Source of the DNA: Minisyncoccota bacterium
GTDB lineage: Bacteria > Verrucomicrobiota > Lentisphaeria > Oligosphaerales > MVZH01
NCBI GenBank assembly: GCA_021734725.1
Contig: JAIPIM010000176.1
Coordinates: forward strand, 1 to 8,513
Direction: 5' to 3'
DNA: 8,513 nt
Shown: in pieces, positions 5,337 to 8,513 of the stretch
Numbering within the stretch: the stretch's first letter is position 1
How the letters are laid out: each line of letters starts with the position of its first letter
The notes under the pieces: model-generated
Database searches by the model: none
Told to the model about the DNA's origin: nothing
Seen by the model: the letters and a program-made list of their open reading frames with translations, nothing else
Made by a program: the position numbers and the translations under genes

Positions 5337-6893
5337 TCAGTCGTTCGAATTTAGCCACATCCGGTTATCCTTCTGGATAAGCTCCTGGGCGGCTTGGGGT
5401 CCCCAGCTTCCGGCCGGGTAGAAGGTCAGGCCGGCATTTTCCCGGGCGGAACCCGCCTTTTGCCAGTAATCGAGTATGGGCATGAGGATGGACCACTGGG
5501 TTTCACTGTTGTCACGCCGAATGAACAAGGTTTGATCGCCAAGCATCACATCCAGAAGAAGTCTTTCGTAGGCATCTGGGGGATGGTCGCCGAAAACGTC
5601 ATGGTAGCTGAACGCCATGTCAAGGGTGCTCATGCAAAGCTTTGGTCCGGGGCGTTTGGCCTGCAAGCGAAGGGCTATGCCCTCCAGGGGTTGCACGTTT
5701 AACGTCAGTATATTAACTGCCAGATGTTCGGGAAGGAGGGGATTGAAAATGGAATGTGGTACCGGTTTGAAGGCAATTGAAATGTCAGTTCGCCGCTCGT
5801 TGAGACGCTTGCCCGACCGCAAGTAGAAAGGGACGCCGCGCCAGCGCCAGTTATCCAGCATAAACCTGGCGGCCACAAATGTTTCGGTTTCGGAGTCTTG
5901 ACCAATCTTGTCTTCGTCACGGTACGCCCTGACCTGTTGGTCTTCCACTTCACCGGCGAGGTATTGTCCACGTACGACATGCTGCTCCACGTCTTGGGGG
6001 CAGAATGGCCGGATGCACTGTAGAAGCTTACGCTTTTCGTCTCGGACATGATTGGCTTCAAAAGACGAGGGAGGTTCCATACCCACCAGCGCCAGCAGCT
6101 GCAGCATATGATTCTGGAACATATCGCGCAGCGCGCCACTTGTATCGTAGTAGCCGGCACGGAGTCCGACACCGATGGTCTCGGCGGCGGTTATCTGCAC
6201 GTGATCGATATAGTGTCGATTCCAGAGTGGTTCGAAGATCGCGTTTGCGAAGCGCAGCATGAGTATATTTTGCACCGTTTCTTTCCCCAGGTAATGGTCG
6301 ATGCGGTATATCTGCTCTTCGGCAAGGCATTTGGCGATGCTGGCGTTCAGCTGTCGGGCGCTGTCCAAGTCATGGCCAAACGGTTTTTCGGCCACCAGGC
6401 GCCGCCAACTGGTTTTCTGCCCCCCTTGTTGGAGAAGCCCTGCTTCCGCGAGGTTTTCGGCGACTGCGCCGTAAACGCGCGGTGGAGTGGAAAGGTAAAA
6501 CACCACATTACCTTGTGTGTCATGGCGTGTGTCGAGATCTCGGAGCCATTTTTTCAGTTCCTGATACAGGGCCGGATCGTCGTAGCTGCCGGGTAGATAG
6601 TAGGTCTGCTCGCAGAAGTTTTCCACGGTTTGCGGCGTGGCGGCCGACTGTTCAGACAGGTCCTTTCGGATGCGTTCACGAAATCCATGTGTGCCGAGTG
6701 GCGAACGCGCGAAGCCCAGCACAAAGAAATTATCGGGCAGAAGATTACGCTGAAACAGGCGAAAAAGGCTCGGCATAAGTTTGCGGGAAGTCAGATCTCC
6801 GGATGCACCAAAGATCACGAGGCCGCATGGACTGGGCGTGGATTCAACACACAGTGTTTCGGTCAGATCAGCAGTGAATTCACTAGAGGGCAT
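5337..6893 (-). CDS. zwf: Glucose-6-phosphate 1-dehydrogenase
   Basis: This 518-residue cytoplasmic enzyme oxidises glucose 6-phosphate to 6-phosphogluconolactone with NADP+ (or NAD+), the first step of the oxidative pentose phosphate pathway. The dinucleotide-binding loop G-A-S-G-D-L-T-S-R-K-L is at residues 29-39, E-K-P-F-G at 169-173, the substrate-binding R-I-D-H-Y-L-G-K-E at 197-205, and the catalytic His is H262 in R-D-M-F-Q-N-H-M-L-Q. The C-terminal beta+alpha domain is complete, with Y-L-R-S-G-K-R at 357-363. The length is slightly above the usual 480-500 because of a 20-residue N-terminal extension. The ATG at 6893 lies 7 bases after the rpe stop, with GAG of the Shine-Dalgarno overlapping the end of rpe, so the two are probably translationally coupled. 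It is the last gene of its operon. Neither 6-phosphogluconolactonase nor gnd is present in the window. NADP versus NAD preference is not decided. Confidence 0.97.
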   Translation of the reverse strand: MPSSEFTADLTETLCVESTPSPCGLVIFGASGDLTSRKLMPSLFRLFQRNLLPDNFFVLGFARSPLGTHGFRERIRKDLSEQSAATPQTVENFCEQTYYLPGSYDDPALYQELKKWLRDLDTRHDTQGNVVFYLSTPPRVYGAVAENLAEAGLLQQGGQKTSWRRLVAEKPFGHDLDSARQLNASIAKCLAEEQIYRIDHYLGKETVQNILMLRFANAIFEPLWNRHYIDHVQITAAETIGVGLRAGYYDTSGALRDMFQNHMLQLLALVGMEPPSSFEANHVRDEKRKLLQCIRPFCPQDVEQHVVRGQYLAGEVEDQQVRAYRDEDKIGQDSETETFVAARFMLDNWRWRGVPFYLRSGKRLNERRTDISIAFKPVPHSIFNPLLPEHLAVNILTLNVQPLEGIALRLQAKRPGPKLCMSTLDMAFSYHDVFGDHPPDAYERLLLDVMLGDQTLFIRRDNSETQWSILMPILDYWQKAGSARENAGLTFYPAGSWGPQAAQELIQKDNRMWLNSND

Positions 6894-6900
6894 GCCGTTC

Positions 6901-7599
6901 TCACGCTTTCAGTTGTTTGATCGCGGTGCGAATGCCCGCCTTACAACGGAAAATACTGGTTCCGGCAACCAACACATTTGCACCATGCGCTATTGCTTGC
7001 GGGGCCGTAGTTTTATCGATTCCGCCGTCGACTTCCAGGTGGATTGGACGCCCTGCTTCTGCAATGAAATCCCGAATACGCTCAATTTTCGACAACATTT
7101 CAGGTTGGAAAGCCTGCCCGCCGAAACCGGGTTCCACCGTCATCACGAGGATTAGATCGACGTCCGAGAGGAAGGGGACCAGGCGTTCAGCGTCGGTGCC
7201 CGGACGCAATGAAAGTCCAGCCGAGCACCCCTGCTCCTTGATGGCACCCAAGACATCATGAACATTGGCTTCAATTTCGACGTGGACAGTCAAGTTGTCG
7301 GCTCCAGCTTCCGCGAAGGGCACGATAAAGTTTTCTGGTTCATCGAGCATGAGGTGTACGTCGTATGGGAGGGAACTGCATTTCCGGATGCTTTCCACGA
7401 CGGGGGGGCCAATCGTAAGATTGGGAACAAAATGTCCGTCCATGACATCGGCGTGGATAATATCTGCGCCTTCGTTTTCCGCGCGCTCGATCTCGTTTCC
7501 CAGCGCGGCAAAATCGGCGGCCAGAATTGACGGAGCGACAAGCACCGTATCCGTCGGCAGTGTTGTCAGTGGCTTTTTATGCACGGTATGCCTCTTCAT
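6901..7599 (-). CDS. rpe: Ribulose-phosphate 3-epimerase
   Basis: This 232-residue TIM-barrel enzyme interconverts D-ribulose 5-phosphate and D-xylulose 5-phosphate in the pentose phosphate pathway. Family motifs are all present: V-A-P-S-I-L-A-A-D-F at 21-30, H-A-D-V-M-D-G-H-F-V-P-N at 49-60, D-V-H-L-M at 80-84, V-E-P-G-F-G-G-Q at 155-162, E-V-D-G-G-I at 189-194 and the phosphate-binding V-A-G-T-S-I-F at 211-217. Expected metal ligands are H49, D51, H82 and D191, with D51 and D191 as the acid-base pair. The length is near the usual 215-230, and the first 18 residues are an extra polar leader. The ATG at 7599 overlaps the TGA of the upstream reductase gene (ATGA) and has no clear Shine-Dalgarno of its own, so translation probably depends on coupling. 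It is followed directly by zwf. Confidence 0.97.
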   Translation of the reverse strand: MKRHTVHKKPLTTLPTDTVLVAPSILAADFAALGNEIERAENEGADIIHADVMDGHFVPNLTIGPPVVESIRKCSSLPYDVHLMLDEPENFIVPFAEAGADNLTVHVEIEANVHDVLGAIKEQGCSAGLSLRPGTDAERLVPFLSDVDLILVMTVEPGFGGQAFQPEMLSKIERIRDFIAEAGRPIHLEVDGGIDKTTAPQAIAHGANVLVAGTSIFRCKAGIRTAIKQLKA

Positions 7600-8513
7600 G
7601 TTGCTGTTGTTCGGTCAAGAATCATGAACCTTTCACGGACAGCCGCGTCCGGTGTCATGATGGTACTATAATTGAAGTCTTTCTTTGCGTTGTTCAAGCA
7701 GAAGGTGTGGGAAATTCCGGTACGGTACGCATCCAGGGCACAAATGACCGGGCGCTGCGGAACACCGATGCGGCGAAGCCATCGTTGTATACGTGATCGT
7801 CGAACAGCGGATTGAAAACTTAAGCTTTTTGGGGTTGCCTCAATGCCGGCTTCCTTGAGGGAGGTTATAAACCATCTCCAGAATGGGACGGGGGCTTCGT
7901 CGCCAATGAAGTATGCCGCTCCACCAACCGCGGATTCAGGCGTGAGGCGTTCGGCTATTTGGAGATGGGCGGCTGCGGCATTTGCCACGTGCGTGATGGT
8001 GCTCATGACGTCACCTTTGATAGACACCGCGCGGTTTCGACGGGCATGCTGGCGCAGACGAGAAATGGTGCCATCTATGTCCTTTCCCCACAAAAGGTGA
8101 GGGCGCAGCGCACAGGTGGAGAGCCGCACGACGGTTGTGTCGATCGCGTGCCCTTTCCTGCGTGACGCCGGGTCGGTGACCACCATTTCCCAGCCGTGTG
8201 CGTCCCGTATCATTTTCTCGGCTAGTGCGATGGAACTTGCGTAAGGATGCACGTGAGCTACGGGCAAACGTATGCTTTCGTCGGCCTCCAGTGTCGGTTT
8301 GCAGCCGTTGTAAGTCACTGTGGCATCGCTCGTGTAGACCAATCGAGGAACCTTGGAGGCAATACATGCATGGAGCACGGTTGCTGTTCCTTTGGTGTTG
8401 CATTCATAATAGGTACGTCGTTCCGCATCGGCGGTACTGAGTTTAGCGGTATGAATAACCAGGTTGCGTCCTCTGCATGCAGTTTCCAGGGAGTGGCCAT
8501 CCAGCAGATCCCC
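7596..8513 (-). CDS. Extended SDR / 3-beta-HSD-like NAD(P)-dependent oxidoreductase (N-terminus off window)
   Basis: The frame is open to the right edge, so 305 C-terminal residues are visible and the N-terminal Rossmann glycine motif lies outside. Numbering from the edge, G-D-L-L-D at 1-5, H-T-A at 21-23, Y-Y-E-C-N-T-K-G-T at 35-43, R-L-V-Y-T-S at 57-62, L-R-P-H-L-L-W-G at 136-143 and A-Y-F-I-G-D-E-A-P-V near 203 match 3-beta-hydroxysteroid dehydrogenase/isomerase-like and NAD-dependent epimerase/dehydratase proteins (the group that includes OleD and sterol C-3 dehydrogenases). The catalytic Y-x-x-x-K reads Y91-A-S-S-I95, so the Lys is missing. A longer-than-usual stretch (about 107-133) precedes L-R-P-H. 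A GTG at 8378 is not the real start, since homology continues upstream of it. It overlaps rpe by 4 bases. Substrate unknown; it may be catalytically altered. Confidence 0.85.
   Translation of the reverse strand, partial: GDLLDGHSLETACRGRNLVIHTAKLSTADAERRTYYECNTKGTATVLHACIASKVPRLVYTSDATVTYNGCKPTLEADESIRLPVAHVHPYASSIALAEKMIRDAHGWEMVVTDPASRRKGHAIDTTVVRLSTCALRPHLLWGKDIDGTISRLRQHARRNRAVSIKGDVMSTITHVANAAAAHLQIAERLTPESAVGGAAYFIGDEAPVPFWRWFITSLKEAGIEATPKSLSFQSAVRRSRIQRWLRRIGVPQRPVICALDAYRTGISHTFCLNNAKKDFNYSTIMTPDAAVRERFMILDRTTAT

Noticed and set aside
5260..5430. Small + strand frame starting at the ATG near 5260 that runs into the antisense of zwf
   Set aside because: It has no well-spaced ribosome binding site or recognisable protein and overlaps the 3' end of zwf.
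6048..6596. Long + strand open frame (182 codons) inside zwf
   Set aside because: It is the antisense shadow of a gene with every expected G6PD motif, and its translation looks like no known family.
8376..8378. GTG as the start of the SDR-like gene
   Set aside because: In-frame sequence upstream to the window edge carries clear family motifs (G-D-L-L-D, H-T-A, Y-Y-E-C-N-T-K-G), so the true start lies outside the window.

Overview
This 8.5-kb bacterial window carries seven genes supported by recognisable protein families, one more partial gene end at the left edge that is uncertain, and several regulatory elements. The prepilin genes, with N-termini of the form H-A-F-T-L-T-E-L-L and large non-pilin extensions, are a style common in the PVC superphylum (Lentisphaerota, Kiritimatiellota, Verrucomicrobiota, Planctomycetota). 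That placement is inferred from protein style only. There is no rRNA, tRNA, IS element or CRISPR array.

Left part (1-1300): an AEC-family (auxin efflux carrier type) permease on the + strand converges on a 53-residue rubredoxin gene on the - strand. A perfect 10-bp hairpin between them can serve as a shared terminator. The rubredoxin is short and easily missed, but its four cysteines are all present and it has a good ribosome binding site and a candidate promoter.

Centre (1415-5041, all - strand): a three-gene minor-pilin (pseudopilin) operon in the order PilV/GspI-like, PilW/GspJ-like, PilX/GspK-like, the order seen in type IV pilus and type II secretion minor-pilin clusters. The subunits are unusual. 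The second is about 684 residues with probable beta-sandwich domains grafted onto a pilin stem. The third joins a pilin-type membrane helix to a bactofilin-like, glycine-rich repeat region. A roughly 295-bp non-coding region upstream (5042-5336) holds a consensus -10 box and three copies of an 8-bp word, TGAACGGT. This operon is the best candidate in the window for something under-described, namely a surface or tip complex with its own binding domains. No pilus motor, secretin or prepilin peptidase gene is visible here.

Right part (5337-8513, all - strand): a tightly packed operon read from the right edge leftward. It begins with an extended SDR / 3-beta-HSD-like NAD(P)-dependent oxidoreductase, cut by the window edge, whose catalytic Lys position is Ile. 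Next comes ribulose-phosphate 3-epimerase (rpe), starting at an ATGA overlap, then glucose-6-phosphate 1-dehydrogenase (zwf), starting 7 bases after the rpe stop. rpe and zwf serve the pentose phosphate pathway (NADPH supply and pentose interconversion). The role of the SDR protein in that context is unknown.
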